Source: Flavobacterium branchiophilum NBRC 15030 = ATCC 35035 (GTDB lineage: Bacteria > Bacteroidota > Bacteroidia > Flavobacteriales > Flavobacteriaceae). Taken from it: DNA of 64,000 nt. Location of the stretch: positions 1-64,000 of the forward strand of contig NZ_MUGT01000047.1 in the NCBI RefSeq assembly GCF_002217205.1, written 5' to 3'. A model generated the notes under the pieces. That model ran no database searches. It saw only the letters and a list, made by a program, of their open reading frames with translations, and was not told where the DNA came from. Positions 23,974 through 33,748 of the stretch are shown one piece after another (positions within the stretch are counted from its first letter, which is position 1; each line of letters begins with the position of its first letter). A program made the translations under genes and the position numbers.

Positions 23974-26078
23974 AGTGCTTCTTTTTCTAAAATACTCAAA
24001 CCGATTCTGATTTTTTCATAAGGAATTTTTTCTTCAAAATAGTCAAAATAGGTTTTAAGTTGTGCTGGATTTTCCAAAATTTCTTTGGCATTTTTTATCA
24101 ATTCTATTTCGGATTTATCAATAAATTGATGGATATTGATTGCATTTCCGTCTAAATATAGCTTGGCCAAATGCGACATAATAGTTGCAGGATTGAGTTC
24201 TCTTTTGGCTGCAATGGACGCAACACTTTCGCCTGCTTGAAACATTTCTAATGTAATTTTGTATGTATTTTCTTTTTTAGGTTTTTCAATTTTATCACTT
24301 TGAAATTGTCTAATGGCTTCAATAAACATAGTGCCATATTTTTCGAGTTTGGCTCTACCAACACCGTCAATGGCCAAAAATGATTCATCGCTCATGGGTC
24401 TTTCAGCTTCAATCTGTCTCAAAGTAGCATCGTTAAATACAGCATAAGCTGGAATTGATTCTTCCTGAGCTAAATCGGTTCTTAATTTTCTTAAAATGTC
24501 AAATAAAGATTGAGTATTTGTAATTTTTTTAACTGCTTTTTCTTTACTTTTTGGCGTTTCAAATTTTACTTTTTGAACATTGGTTAGCAATACTTTTTCA
24601 TTTTCAAAAAGCACATTTTTTGCATTAGATGTTAGTTTTAGTTGGTTATTTTGATGAAATGCTATTTCGCAATAACCTAAATTTACCAATTGAATAAGGT
24701 ATTGGCTCCAATCAAACCAAGCGATATCGGTACCCACTCCATAAGTTTTTAAGTTTTGGTATGATTTGTCATAGATGTTTGCATTTTTTGACCCTTTCAA
24801 AAAATCGACAACTACTCCAATGGGTTCTGATTCTTTTAAACGGTAAATAGCAGATAATGCTTTTTGGGCAATTATGGTGCCATCAATAAAAGCAGGAGGG
24901 TTTTTGCACACATCGCAATTGCCACAATTTTCAGAAACGAGCTCACCAAAATAGGATAATAATATTTTGCGACGACAACTTTGAGCATCGGCAAATTGTT
25001 TCATTCTATCTAGTTTAGCTATTTGAATTTCAGCATTTTGGGCTTCAAGTGCAAATTTTTGAAGCTGAATGACATCGCCATAACTTTGAAATAAGATTGT
25101 TTCTGCGGGTTGTCCATCTCGGCCGGCACGGCCAATTTCTTGGTAATACCCTTCGATATTTTTGGGCAAATTATAATGTATCACCCATCTTACATTGGAC
25201 TTATCAATGCCCATACCAAAGGCAACTGTGGCACAAACTACCTGGCAAGTATCATTAATAAACGCATCTTGCACTTTTGTTCGGTTGTGGTTGTCTAAAC
25301 CAGCATGATAGGCCATAGCCGAAATACCTTTTGATTGTAATTTTTCTGATAATTCTTCGGTAGTTTTACGACTTAAACAATAAATAATACCAGCTTCATC
25401 GGCTTTTTTATCAATAAATTGTACAATTTGTTTCACCCTATCGAGGGCTGGTCTTACTTCGAGACTTAGGTTTTTTCTGTCGAATGAGGCTACAAAAACT
25501 TGAGGGTTTTGCAAATTCAGTTGATCGCAAATGTCTTGTCTGGTAGCTTTATCGGCAGTGGCTGTTAAAGCCAAAATGGGTGTTTTTGCAAACTTATTTT
25601 TTAAGTACCCTAAATTGCAATATGCGGGTCTAAAGTCATGTCCCCAGGCCGAAATGCAATGGGCTTCGTCTATGGCTATAAGGCTCACTTGGATGCTGGC
25701 AAATAGGGGTTCTAAATAGTTCAAACTTTCGGGCGCTACATATACCAATTTGATGTTGCCGTTGTGAATTTGTTCTAAATAATAATGTTGCTCCATGGCC
25801 TGTTGCGAACTATTAATAAAGCAAGCGTTGATGCCGTTGGCTTTAAGGCTATCTACCTGGTCTTTCATCAAGGCAATTAAGGGCGAAACTACAATGGTTA
25901 GCCCCTGAAAAATGAGGGCTGGAAGCTGAAAACAAATCGATTTTCCACCTCCTGTAGGCATTATCGCTACGGTGTCTTGTCCGTTGAGTACAGATTGGAT
26001 AATGGCTTCTTGGTTGGGGCGAAAATTTTCAAATCCAAAATGATCTTTTAGTTTTTGTTTTAGTGTTATTGTTTGCAT
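23970..26078 (-). CDS. recQ: ATP-dependent DNA helicase RecQ
   Basis: RecQ unwinds DNA 3'-5' in recombination and repair. The 702-residue chain shows Walker A TGGGKS (42-47), DEAH (137-140) with CISAWGHDFRP, the second helicase lobe ending IGRAGRDGQP, the zinc-binding cysteine set (QSCRRKILLSYFG then CGNCDVC), a winged-helix region and an HRDC domain (about 515-590, ESIPAYAVFNDATL). About 100 further residues form a helix-turn-helix-like tail (SVASIAAKRELNPATI), usual in Bacteroidota RecQ. coaD lies 17 nt upstream in the same direction. Confidence 0.95.
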   Translation of the reverse strand: MQTITLKQKLKDHFGFENFRPNQEAIIQSVLNGQDTVAIMPTGGGKSICFQLPALIFQGLTIVVSPLIALMKDQVDSLKANGINACFINSSQQAMEQHYYLEQIHNGNIKLVYVAPESLNYLEPLFASIQVSLIAIDEAHCISAWGHDFRPAYCNLGYLKNKFAKTPILALTATADKATRQDICDQLNLQNPQVFVASFDRKNLSLEVRPALDRVKQIVQFIDKKADEAGIIYCLSRKTTEELSEKLQSKGISAMAYHAGLDNHNRTKVQDAFINDTCQVVCATVAFGMGIDKSNVRWVIHYNLPKNIEGYYQEIGRAGRDGQPAETILFQSYGDVIQLQKFALEAQNAEIQIAKLDRMKQFADAQSCRRKILLSYFGELVSENCGNCDVCKNPPAFIDGTIIAQKALSAIYRLKESEPIGVVVDFLKGSKNANIYDKSYQNLKTYGVGTDIAWFDWSQYLIQLVNLGYCEIAFHQNNQLKLTSNAKNVLFENEKVLLTNVQKVKFETPKSKEKAVKKITNTQSLFDILRKLRTDLAQEESIPAYAVFNDATLRQIEAERPMSDESFLAIDGVGRAKLEKYGTMFIEAIRQFQSDKIEKPKKENTYKITLEMFQAGESVASIAAKRELNPATIMSHLAKLYLDGNAINIHQFIDKSEIELIKNAKEILENPAQLKTYFDYFEEKIPYEKIRIGLSILEKEAL

Positions 26079-26095
26079 GGCTTTATTATATAGGG

Positions 26096-26551
26096 TTATT
26101 TTCTAACGGCTTCAGGTACAAGAAGTTCATAGTGGCCTCCATTCCGTAAAACATCTCTTACGATACTGGAACTGATGAACGACGTTTTGGCAGCTGTAAG
26201 TAAAAATACAGTTTCAATTTTAGCCAACTTCCTGTTGGTGTGTGCAATAGCTTTTTCAAATTCAAAATCGGCGGGGTTTCGTAAGCCCCTCAAAATAAAT
26301 GAGGCATGTAGTTTTTTGCACAAATCTATGGTGAGTCCTTCGTATGTAATTACTGAAATTTTTGGTTCTTTTTCAAATGTTTTTTTGATAAAACTCAAAC
26401 GTTCTTCTAAGCTGAACATGTATTTTTTATCGGCATTTACACCAATGGCAATAACAATTTCGTCAAATAACGGCAGACTTCTGTTGATGATGTCTTCGTG
26501 TCCCAGCGTAATTGGGTCGAATGATCCTGGAAATATGGCTTTTCTGGTCAT
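26096..26551 (-). CDS. coaD: Phosphopantetheine adenylyltransferase
   Basis: CoaD transfers AMP from ATP to 4'-phosphopantetheine in coenzyme A synthesis. The 151-residue product has FPGSFDPITLGH (HxGH-type motif, here TLGH at 15-18), LRGLRNPADFEFE and the ISSSIVRDVL segment. Length is normal. A TACATTTG -7 box at 26575-26568 (minus) precedes the start. It is the first gene of a short coaD-recQ unit. Confidence 0.95.
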   Translation of the reverse strand: MTRKAIFPGSFDPITLGHEDIINRSLPLFDEIVIAIGVNADKKYMFSLEERLSFIKKTFEKEPKISVITYEGLTIDLCKKLHASFILRGLRNPADFEFEKAIAHTNRKLAKIETVFLLTAAKTSFISSSIVRDVLRNGGHYELLVPEAVRK

Positions 26552-26702
26552 AGATGTTGTATTTATGCAAATGTAAATTTTATTTTTTGATTTTAATATA
26601 AATTTATAATAACAAATTATATTTTTTTGTAAATAATAGTTAAAAATTAATGATTTGACAAATTTACAATAAGTTTGGTTGATTATGGTGTAATTATTTC
26701 AA

Positions 26703-27671
26703 TTATAATGCCAATTCGATAGCGTTTGTAAATAAATCTTGTAATGAAATTCCTGCTTCACGGGCTTGTTGTGGCAATAAACTTTCGGTGGTAAGTCCAG
26801 GAATGGTGTTCATTTCGAGCATATAAGGTTCGTTGTTTACAATAATAAATTCGCTTCTAGAAAAGCCTTTCATTTTTAGAATGTCATACGCTTTTTTGGC
26901 TGTTTCGGCAATTTTTTGCGTAAGCTCTTCAGAAATTCTGGCTGGAGTAATTTCTTTTGATTTGCCTTGGTATTTGGCTTCGTAATCAAAAAAGTCGTTT
27001 TCTGAAATAATTTCTGTGATGGGCAATACGGTTGTAACTCCTTGATAATTAATTACTCCAACAGAAACCTCGGTACCATCTAAAAAACTTTCGATGATAA
27101 TTTCGTTGTCTTCTCTATAAGCCATTTCGATGGCTATTGGGAGTTCGGCAGCGGTTTTTACTTTAGAAATGCCAAAACTAGATCCAGATTTATTGGGTTT
27201 TACAAAACAGGGTAAACCTACTTTTTCGACAATTTTTTGGGTTTCAATCAGGTCGCCTTTATTTAGATAATAGGAAGTGGCTGTTTTGATTCCATAAGGT
27301 TTTAAGACAGAGAGCAAATCTCTTTTATTAAAAGTAAGTGCAGCTTGATAATAATCGCAAGAAGTTTGAGGGAGTCCGATGAGTTGAAAATAAGCTTGCA
27401 TCAAACCGTCTTCGCCAGGAGTGCCATGTATGGCATTAAAAACGCAATCAAAAGTAATTTTGTTGTTATCGACAGTTGTAGAAAAGTCGTTTTTATCTAT
27501 GGGAAATTCTTGGTCTTGAGGATCTACATATACCCATTTGTCTTTAAAAATATGGATTCTGTAGGCGTTAAATTTTGATTTATCTATATAATTATATACA
27601 ACGTTTCCGCTTATTAAAGAAATTTTGTATTCGGAGGAATAACCTCCCATGATGATGGCAATGTTTTTCAT
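26703..27671 (-). CDS. ddl: D-alanine--D-alanine ligase
   Basis: Ddl joins two D-Ala for peptidoglycan. The 322-residue ATP-grasp protein shows MGGYSSEYKISL at the N-terminus, NAIHGTPGEDGLMQAY, CFVKPNKSGSSFGISK and the end segment YMLEMNTIPGLTTESLLP with metal-binding Glu/Asn. Length is typical. It is divergent from the PASTA-protein gene, with a hairpin repeat between them, and coaD follows downstream. Confidence 0.95.
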   Translation of the reverse strand: MKNIAIIMGGYSSEYKISLISGNVVYNYIDKSKFNAYRIHIFKDKWVYVDPQDQEFPIDKNDFSTTVDNNKITFDCVFNAIHGTPGEDGLMQAYFQLIGLPQTSCDYYQAALTFNKRDLLSVLKPYGIKTATSYYLNKGDLIETQKIVEKVGLPCFVKPNKSGSSFGISKVKTAAELPIAIEMAYREDNEIIIESFLDGTEVSVGVINYQGVTTVLPITEIISENDFFDYEAKYQGKSKEITPARISEELTQKIAETAKKAYDILKMKGFSRSEFIIVNNEPYMLEMNTIPGLTTESLLPQQAREAGISLQDLFTNAIELAL

Positions 27672-27727
27672 GGTTGTTTTGCTGTTATGAATTTTATTTT
27701 ATAAAAAATGTTGCTTTTGAAAAGGAT

Positions 27728-27810
27728 TGCCCTAGCCCAGATAGTAGTGGAAATCCTTTTGTGCCAGGGTTTGGCACAAAAGATTGCAACGGATAGCTGG
27801 AAATGGCTCC
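27728..27810. repeat. Hairpin repeat between ddl and PASTA gene
   Basis: CTTTTGTGCC (27756-27765) and GGCACAAAAG (27773-27782) form a 10-bp stem with a 7-nt loop. Flanks read TAGCCCAGATAGTAGTGG and GATAGCTGGAAATGGCTCC. The shape (conserved flanks around a variable stem) is like the larger repeats elsewhere in this window, and I recall similar sequences being frequent between genes in Flavobacterium. Confidence 0.65.
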
Positions 27811-27869
27811 TAATAAAAATTTAAACAAAATTATCATTTTTTTTGAAAAGAAATGCACATAGTATTTTA

Positions 27870-27877
27870 TATATTTG
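27870..27877 (+). promoter_or_regulatory. -7 box of the PASTA-protein operon
   Basis: TATATTTG matches TAnnTTTG; TTTG at 27842-27845 lies 24 nt upstream, slightly longer than usual. The ATG at 27899 is about 15 nt after the predicted start. Confidence 0.5.
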
Positions 27878-27898
27878 CGATAAAATTAATATTGAGTT

Positions 27899-28516
27899 AT
27901 GAGTTTAAGAAAATATTTAACAAGTAAGGTTTTTTTTGTCCAAATATGGAGTGCTATTGGCATTTTTGCGGTGATTGGATTTTTGTTTATGTATTGGTTG
28001 GAATATGCTACAAAACATGGAGAAGTGGTTGTTGTACCTAATTTGTCGAAATTGAGTGAGGAGCAGGTAGAAGAAAAATTGGATCGATTGAATTTGGAAT
28101 ATGTCCTATTGGATACGATGGATTATAATCCTGATTATCCAAAATTGAGTGTTTTGGAGCAGGATCCTGTTGCGGGTATGCAGGTAAAAGAGGGCAGAAA
28201 AGTGTATATTCGGATAAATGATAATGGCTATACGATGGTTAGGATTCCGAATTTGATTCAGCAAACGTATCGACAAGCCGTTCCTACGTTGCGAGCTATG
28301 GGATTGAGCGAGGGAACCAAAACGTATGTGCCAGATATTGGAAAAGACATGGTTTTGGAAATGCGATTGAATGGCAAAGTGTTGCGACCAGGCGACAAGG
28401 TATTGAAATCGTCAAAAATTGATTTGTTTGTTGGGGACGGGAAATCCCTTTTTGACGAAAGTGAACTGGATAGTACAAAAGTAGAAACTACAGAAAAACC
28501 TGCAGATGAACAATAA
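27899..28516 (+). CDS. PASTA-domain membrane protein
   Basis: This 205-residue protein has a short cytoplasmic N-terminus, one membrane helix (about 15-33, WSAIGIFAVIGFLFMYWL) and two to three extracytoplasmic PASTA repeats (VVPNLSKLSEEQVEEKLDRL; IPNLIQQTYRQAVPTLRAMG). PASTA domains bind peptidoglycan fragments. Unlike Firmicute PASTA kinases, no kinase domain is present. It overlaps the pseudouridine synthase gene by 11 bp, so translation is coupled. Confidence 0.88.
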   Translation: MSLRKYLTSKVFFVQIWSAIGIFAVIGFLFMYWLEYATKHGEVVVVPNLSKLSEEQVEEKLDRLNLEYVLLDTMDYNPDYPKLSVLEQDPVAGMQVKEGRKVYIRINDNGYTMVRIPNLIQQTYRQAVPTLRAMGLSEGTKTYVPDIGKDMVLEMRLNGKVLRPGDKVLKSSKIDLFVGDGKSLFDESELDSTKVETTEKPADEQ

Positions 28517-29546
28517 TATGGCCGTTTTTGAGCCTGAGGATGAGTTATTTGAGCATTTTAAATTTGAAGTGCCAAAGGGGCAATTGCTGTTGCGGATAGA
28601 TAAATTTTTGATGAATTTGATTCCAAATGCCACCCGAAATAAGATACAAACAGCAGCAACTTCGGGTAATATTTATGTAAATGGAAAAATTGTAAAATCG
28701 AATTACAAGGTAAAGCCATTGGATTTGGTTCAAATCATGTTGTCGCATCCACCATTTGAAAACAGGGTAGATCCAGAGGATATTCCGCTAGATATTGTAT
28801 ATGAAGATGAAGCGTTGTTGCTTATCAATAAGCCTGCTGGCTTGGTGGTACACCCAGGACATGGCAATTATACGGGTACGTTGGTGAATGCCTTGGCTTT
28901 TCATTTTCAGAATTTACCTTTGAATAGTAGTGAACGGCCAGGATTGGTCCATCGGATAGACAAAGATACTTCGGGCTTGTTAGTGATTGCAAAAACCGAG
29001 GCAGCCATGACCCATTTGGCCAAACAATTTGAACAAAAAACATCTGAAAGGGAATATATAGCTATGGTTTGGGGAAATTTGAAAGAAGATTTTGGGACTA
29101 TAGAAGGAAATATAGCCCGTCATTTGAAAGATAGAATGCAAATGGCCGTTTTTGACGATCCAGATGTTGGTAAGCCAGCAATTACACATTATAAAGTTTT
29201 GGAAAGATTTGGTTATGTTACTTTAATATCTTGTAAGTTGGAAACAGGAAGAACCCATCAAATTAGGGTTCATTTAAAACATATAGGACATCCGTTGTTT
29301 AATGACGCAAGATATGGCGGCGATTTGATATTGAAAGGGACTACTTTTACAAAATACAAGCAATTTATAGACAATTGTTTTAAAATATTGCCAAGACAGG
29401 CTTTGCATGCCAAAACATTAGGTTTTGTTCATCCGACTACCAATGAAATGATGCGGTTTGACACTGCATTGCCCATTGATATGAAAAATTGTATTGAAAA
29501 ATGGCGACAATATTCTAATAACCACATAGTTGAAGACGAAATATAA
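28506..29546 (+). CDS. RluD-family 23S rRNA pseudouridine synthase
   Basis: This 346-residue protein has an N-terminal S4 RNA-binding domain (about 28-85, LLRIDKFLMNLIPNATRNKI) and an RluA/RluD catalytic domain with VHRIDKDTSGLLVIAKT (catalytic Asp in the RIDKDTSG motif) and LETGRTHQIRVHLKHIGHP. It isomerises uridines in 23S rRNA. The start may be ATG 28506 or the in-frame ATG 28518. It overlaps the PASTA gene; an M17 peptidase follows after 12 nt. Confidence 0.92.
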   Translation: MNNNMAVFEPEDELFEHFKFEVPKGQLLLRIDKFLMNLIPNATRNKIQTAATSGNIYVNGKIVKSNYKVKPLDLVQIMLSHPPFENRVDPEDIPLDIVYEDEALLLINKPAGLVVHPGHGNYTGTLVNALAFHFQNLPLNSSERPGLVHRIDKDTSGLLVIAKTEAAMTHLAKQFEQKTSEREYIAMVWGNLKEDFGTIEGNIARHLKDRMQMAVFDDPDVGKPAITHYKVLERFGYVTLISCKLETGRTHQIRVHLKHIGHPLFNDARYGGDLILKGTTFTKYKQFIDNCFKILPRQALHAKTLGFVHPTTNEMMRFDTALPIDMKNCIEKWRQYSNNHIVEDEI

Positions 29547-29558
29547 CACAAAAAAAAT

Positions 29559-31004
29559 ATGAAGACCTCCATTATAAACCCAATAGATCAAAATTTTGAA
29601 GGAACCATTATTATGCCCTTTTTTGAAGTATCTGAAGAGCAACATATTGTTTATCAGGATATTAAAGTTAATAAAAAATTATTTTCAGGAAAAAAAGATA
29701 CTCAATATTGTATAGAAACCCCTCAAAATATTGTATTATTAGTTGGAGTAGGAGTGGGGCAAGAATATGACAGTTTACGCAAAATTTTTCGTAATGTTTC
29801 TCGAAAAAATAAAACCTTATTTGAGGAAAAAACCCTTTTGGTTTTGCCAGATTCTATGAATGACAATCAAATAGAAGCTATTTTAATTGGATTGTATTGG
29901 GGTACTTATGATTTGGGATTTTATAAAAATAATCCATTACATCCATTTTTGGAACCCAGCTTTGTACTGAACATTAATGCTAAAAATGCTAATACAAGTG
30001 TTATTGAAAAGAGTATAAAAATAGCAAAAGCCCAAATAGACACCATGAAATTGGTTGATTTACCGCCCAATGTAGTAACACCAAAATATTTAACACAACA
30101 TGTTCAGGAACTGTCAGACAAAGTTGGTTTTACAACAACAGTTTTAGGATTTGATGCCTGTAAAACAGCGGGTTTAGAGGCTTTTTTATCTGTTGGAAAA
30201 GGAAGTCAGCACGAGCCTCAATTTATCATCATGGAATATGTTCCAAAAACTTTTAGTAAAAAAACAAAACACATTGGACTTGTAGGTAAAGGGATTACAT
30301 TTGATACGGGCGGCTTGAATATCAAAACAGCTGCAATGGTACAAATGAAAACAGATATGGCAGGAGGTGCTGCCGTTATTGGAGCTATGCAATTGATTGC
30401 TGATTTGGGATTGGATGTTTGTGTAACTGCCATTGTGCCTGCGTGTGAAAATGCGGTAGATGCAAAATCATTTTTGCCAAGCGATATTATCAATAGTTAC
30501 AGCGGTCATACTATCGAAATAGTAGATACCGATGCGGAAGGCAGGTTGATTTTGGCAGATGGTTTATCCTATTTGATTCAAAATTATAAACCCGAAATTA
30601 TTATAGATTTGGCCACCTTAACAGGCAGTTGCATTGGTACTTTTGGGTTTGAAACAGCAGCATTATTTTCAAACAATAAAGAAATACTAGCAAATTTGCA
30701 AGAAATAGGACAGTCTATTAATGAAAAATTATGGCCATTGCCACTATGGGATTGTTATCAATCTGATATAGAAAGCGAATTTGCAGATGTAAAAAATTAT
30801 TCAGGAAAACCATTTGCTGGAGCAATTTCGGCAGCAAAATTTCTGGAATTTTTTACAGAAAAGCACCCAGCATGGGCTCATATCGATATTGCTGGTGTAA
30901 GTTTTGTGGATGATGAATTTGCGAAAACAAAACACGCTACGGCATTTGGAGTACAATTATTGTTAAATTTTATTGAAAAAACAATAGAAAATGCCAATTC
31001 ATAA
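29559..31004 (+). CDS. M17 leucyl aminopeptidase
   Basis: This 481-residue cytoplasmic metallopeptidase removes N-terminal residues from peptides. Family motifs are GKGITFDTGGLNIK (metal Lys/Asp), the glycine-rich MAGGAAVIGAM and the signature VDTDAEGRLILADGL. Two metal ions are expected to be bound by Lys, Asp and Glu in these motifs. The N-terminal 160 residues form the divergent regulatory domain. The downstream TPR/LuxR-type gene starts inside its last codons (14-bp overlap). Confidence 0.93.
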   Translation: MKTSIINPIDQNFEGTIIMPFFEVSEEQHIVYQDIKVNKKLFSGKKDTQYCIETPQNIVLLVGVGVGQEYDSLRKIFRNVSRKNKTLFEEKTLLVLPDSMNDNQIEAILIGLYWGTYDLGFYKNNPLHPFLEPSFVLNINAKNANTSVIEKSIKIAKAQIDTMKLVDLPPNVVTPKYLTQHVQELSDKVGFTTTVLGFDACKTAGLEAFLSVGKGSQHEPQFIIMEYVPKTFSKKTKHIGLVGKGITFDTGGLNIKTAAMVQMKTDMAGGAAVIGAMQLIADLGLDVCVTAIVPACENAVDAKSFLPSDIINSYSGHTIEIVDTDAEGRLILADGLSYLIQNYKPEIIIDLATLTGSCIGTFGFETAALFSNNKEILANLQEIGQSINEKLWPLPLWDCYQSDIESEFADVKNYSGKPFAGAISAAKFLEFFTEKHPAWAHIDIAGVSFVDDEFAKTKHATAFGVQLLLNFIEKTIENANS

Positions 31005-32676
31005 AAAATATTTTTACTTTTTTTTTATTTTTATAGGTTTGACGTTGAGCGCTTTTGCACAACAAAATCAAATTATTGAAGCCTATAATTTAAGATTTAT
31101 AGATAGTTCTAAATCTATACAATTACAACAAAAAATTTATAAAGAAGCAGTTTCAACATCAAATACAGAAACTGAATTGATGTCAAATTGCTTTTTGTCA
31201 TTAACATATTTGAGGTTTAAAAAACTTCCTTTGTCTCAAAAACATATAGAAAATGCAAGTTTAATATTGCCAAAAGTTACTAATATCACCGTTTTAGGAT
31301 ATTATTATTACGCATTGTATAGATATAAACTGTATATAGATGTACTAGGTTATGAAAATGATTTGTTGAAAGCCTTAGATTTATTTGAAAAATCTAAAAA
31401 TTATGATTTTGCTGCATTAGCGGCTTTGGGTATTGCCAATTCTGGTGCTACAATTGATGTGCATTTTTTGGAGAAAGCCACCCAGTTTTCAAAATTAACT
31501 ACAAATAATGATATTCAATTAGAAACCCAAATTTGTCATGCTACTTATTTGAAAGAAAAATACCAAGCTCCTAATTCAAAATTACAAATCAATCAGGTTT
31601 TTGAGGCTTATCAAAAAGCTATAGTACTTGCTCAAAAACCAACATATAATAAAATGAATGTAGCGGTTTCCTATTTGAACTACGCAAATTTTTTGGCATC
31701 TACTCATCAAAAAACGAACGAAATTTTACCATTAATACAAAAAGCCTTATATTATGCTGAAAAATTTGGCATAGTAAGTGTTGTATGAAATTGTTATGGC
31801 ATTAGGGGGCTATATTTATTAGAACAAAAAAAATATGACCAAGCAGCACTTTCGTTTAAAGAAGGAATTCAATATTTAAAAAAACTCCCATTTAAAGACT
31901 ATCCAACAGAAAAAAAGTTTTATCAGGATTTGAAATTAATAGCTATGTATAATAATAATTACAAACAATATTATGAATATGATCTATTATTTCAAGAAGC
32001 TACTACATTAGCAAATGAAAGTGAAAGAGAAAGCTTGATTCAAAATGCAACTGCCAAGTATGATTTAAAATCAAAAGAAGAGAAAATCACATTATTATCT
32101 AAAGAAAATCAACTAAAAGATGCCTTGATAATAGCCTCACTATTGGCTATTTTGCTAGGTGCAGGTATGTTTTTTTATTATTATAAAAACATAAAAATGA
32201 GTCAAAAATATTTTGAACAAAATAGGATAAAGTTAGAAAAAGAAAAACAACAAACCCAAAAAGAGTTGATGAACAGTGTATTGCATTTAGAAAAGAAAAA
32301 TGAAATTTTAAATGAACTCAAGGATAAATTATTAATTCAAAATAAAGAGCAAAATGCTACTATAAATAATGTTATCTTTAAAACAATAGATGAAGGATTG
32401 GTGATTGATGATGATTTTCAGAAATTTAAAAATAATTTTAACACTATTTACCCAGAATTTTTTGATAAATTACAACAAAAAGCTTCAAATAATCTTACTC
32501 AATTGGATTTAAAATATTGTGGTTTTATTTTAATGAAAGTTACAAACAAAGAAATGGCTTCGCAAATGAATGTAGAACCCAAAAGTATAAGAATGGCAAG
32601 ATACAGAATTAAACAAAAATTAAATTTATCGAAAGAGGAAGATTTAGATGAATTTATTCAAAATACGATTGAATAA
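30991..32676 (+). pseudogene. TPR / membrane / LuxR-like regulator broken by in-frame TGA
   Basis: A signal peptide (to SAFAQ), helical TPR-like repeats, a membrane helix (about 385-405, LIIASLLAILLGAGMFFYYY), a coiled coil and a C-terminal helix-turn-helix (YCGFILMKVTNKEMASQMN, SIRMARYRIKQKL) lie in one frame of 561 codons. A TGA at 31786-31788 splits it; the frame continues NCYGIRGLYLLEQKKYDQ without shift, so this is a point nonsense change, a sequencing error, or a stop codon that is read through. Intact homologues are common Bacteroidota membrane-bound transcription regulators. The 5' part ends at 31788, and the 3' part can be read from ATG 31945 or nearby. Confidence 0.85.
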
Positions 32677-32907
32677 AGTTTTTTTATGTTGGAGCCTAAA
32701 AACAATTTCATTTTTTTTTTAATATTATAATTCTTGTTAATTAATTACTATCAAAATTGGGTTTTAAATCATTATATTTATTTTTTTGTTACTACAAAAT
32801 GGAATCAATTATTTTATTAATTTTTTCCATATTTTTTTAAATCAAAAAAACAATTGCTACTTTTTGTTGTTTTTTTAAATAACTGTTAATCAGCAACTTA
32901 ATTTTTT

Positions 32908-32925
32908 GTAGTCGCCTAATAGACA
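32908..32925 (+). repeat. Direct repeat GTAGTCGCCtAATAGACA, copy A
   Basis: This 18-bp word recurs at 33577-33594 with one difference (T to A). It is GC-richer than its surroundings, so the match is unlikely to reflect composition. The two copies face the same way 651 bp apart. Confidence 0.7.
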
Positions 32926-33042
32926 CTCAAAAGTTATAATTGAATTTTAGTTTTATTATTGAAACCGAAAACTAACCTACATTTGCAATATACAAACAAC
33001 ATTGAAAGCAATAAAACTTTGCCCCAAAATTTGCTTTGAATT

Positions 33043-33132
33043 TCTCATTTATTAATTTTTAATATTAAAATTATTAAAATTGTTTTGTAGAATTTTCAAT
33101 TGTATAATTGATTTATAAATTAATAAATGAGA
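33043..33132. repeat. 90-nt hairpin with 16-bp perfect stem
   Basis: TCTCATTTATTAATTT (33043-33058) and its exact complement AAATTAATAAATGAGA (33117-33132) enclose 58 nt that can pair further. It may be a MITE-like remnant or a structured RNA element. It is not next to a T-run typical of a terminator. Confidence 0.7.
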
Positions 33133-33576
33133 CGACCTACGGAATAACCCCTCTTAATATCCTGTTTTGTATAATATGAATTATTAAATTTTATCTTATA
33201 AATATTTTTATATTATAATATTATTTAATTTATTCAAACAAATGGTATTAACAATATGATTTGTTGAAAATACTAATTCTTTCAATTTACTCCTCAAATG
33301 AAATTCATTGTCAACTATAATGAACAATGTTTAAAATTCAGAAATACTTCATTTATATATTTTTTTATTTTCAAATACTATTATTAACTTACTAATTTTA
33401 ATGAAATTAAAGTATGTATTTCATAAGTTTATATGAAGAAATCATTTATCATTAAATAAATTTTTTTTAATGTTTTAATTGATTATTAATAAAGCTGTTT
33501 GAATTTATTAATATTATATAAATTTCATTTGGTATTACAAAATGTAACTTTCTGATTTTCAAATACAAATTAGTAT

Positions 33577-33594
33577 GTAGTCGCCAAATAGACA
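33577..33594 (+). repeat. Direct repeat GTAGTCGCCaAATAGACA, copy B
   Basis: Second copy of the word at 32908-32925 with one mismatch, in the same orientation, about 155 nt before the SPFH gene. Confidence 0.7.
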
Positions 33595-33748
33595 ATGGTT
33601 CTATTAGCATAGACACACAATAGACTAAAGAAAAACAGTAAAATTCTAAAGTATTCATAGTTTTGGCAAAACATTTTTGATGATGTTCAAAAATGTAATT
33701 GTGAATTAATTTAAAGTTAATTCTAATTTTAATTAAAATCAAAACTTT

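Larger units (their letters stand above)
32677..33748. other. 1.07-kb AT-rich intergenic region
   Basis: No convincing gene is present. The region holds a 90-nt hairpin (33043-33132) and two copies of an 18-bp direct repeat (32908-32925, 33577-33594), listed separately. Base composition is extremely AT-rich. It lies between the broken regulator and the SPFH cassette and may be the edge of the downstream accessory region or the remains of a mobile element. Confidence 0.6.
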
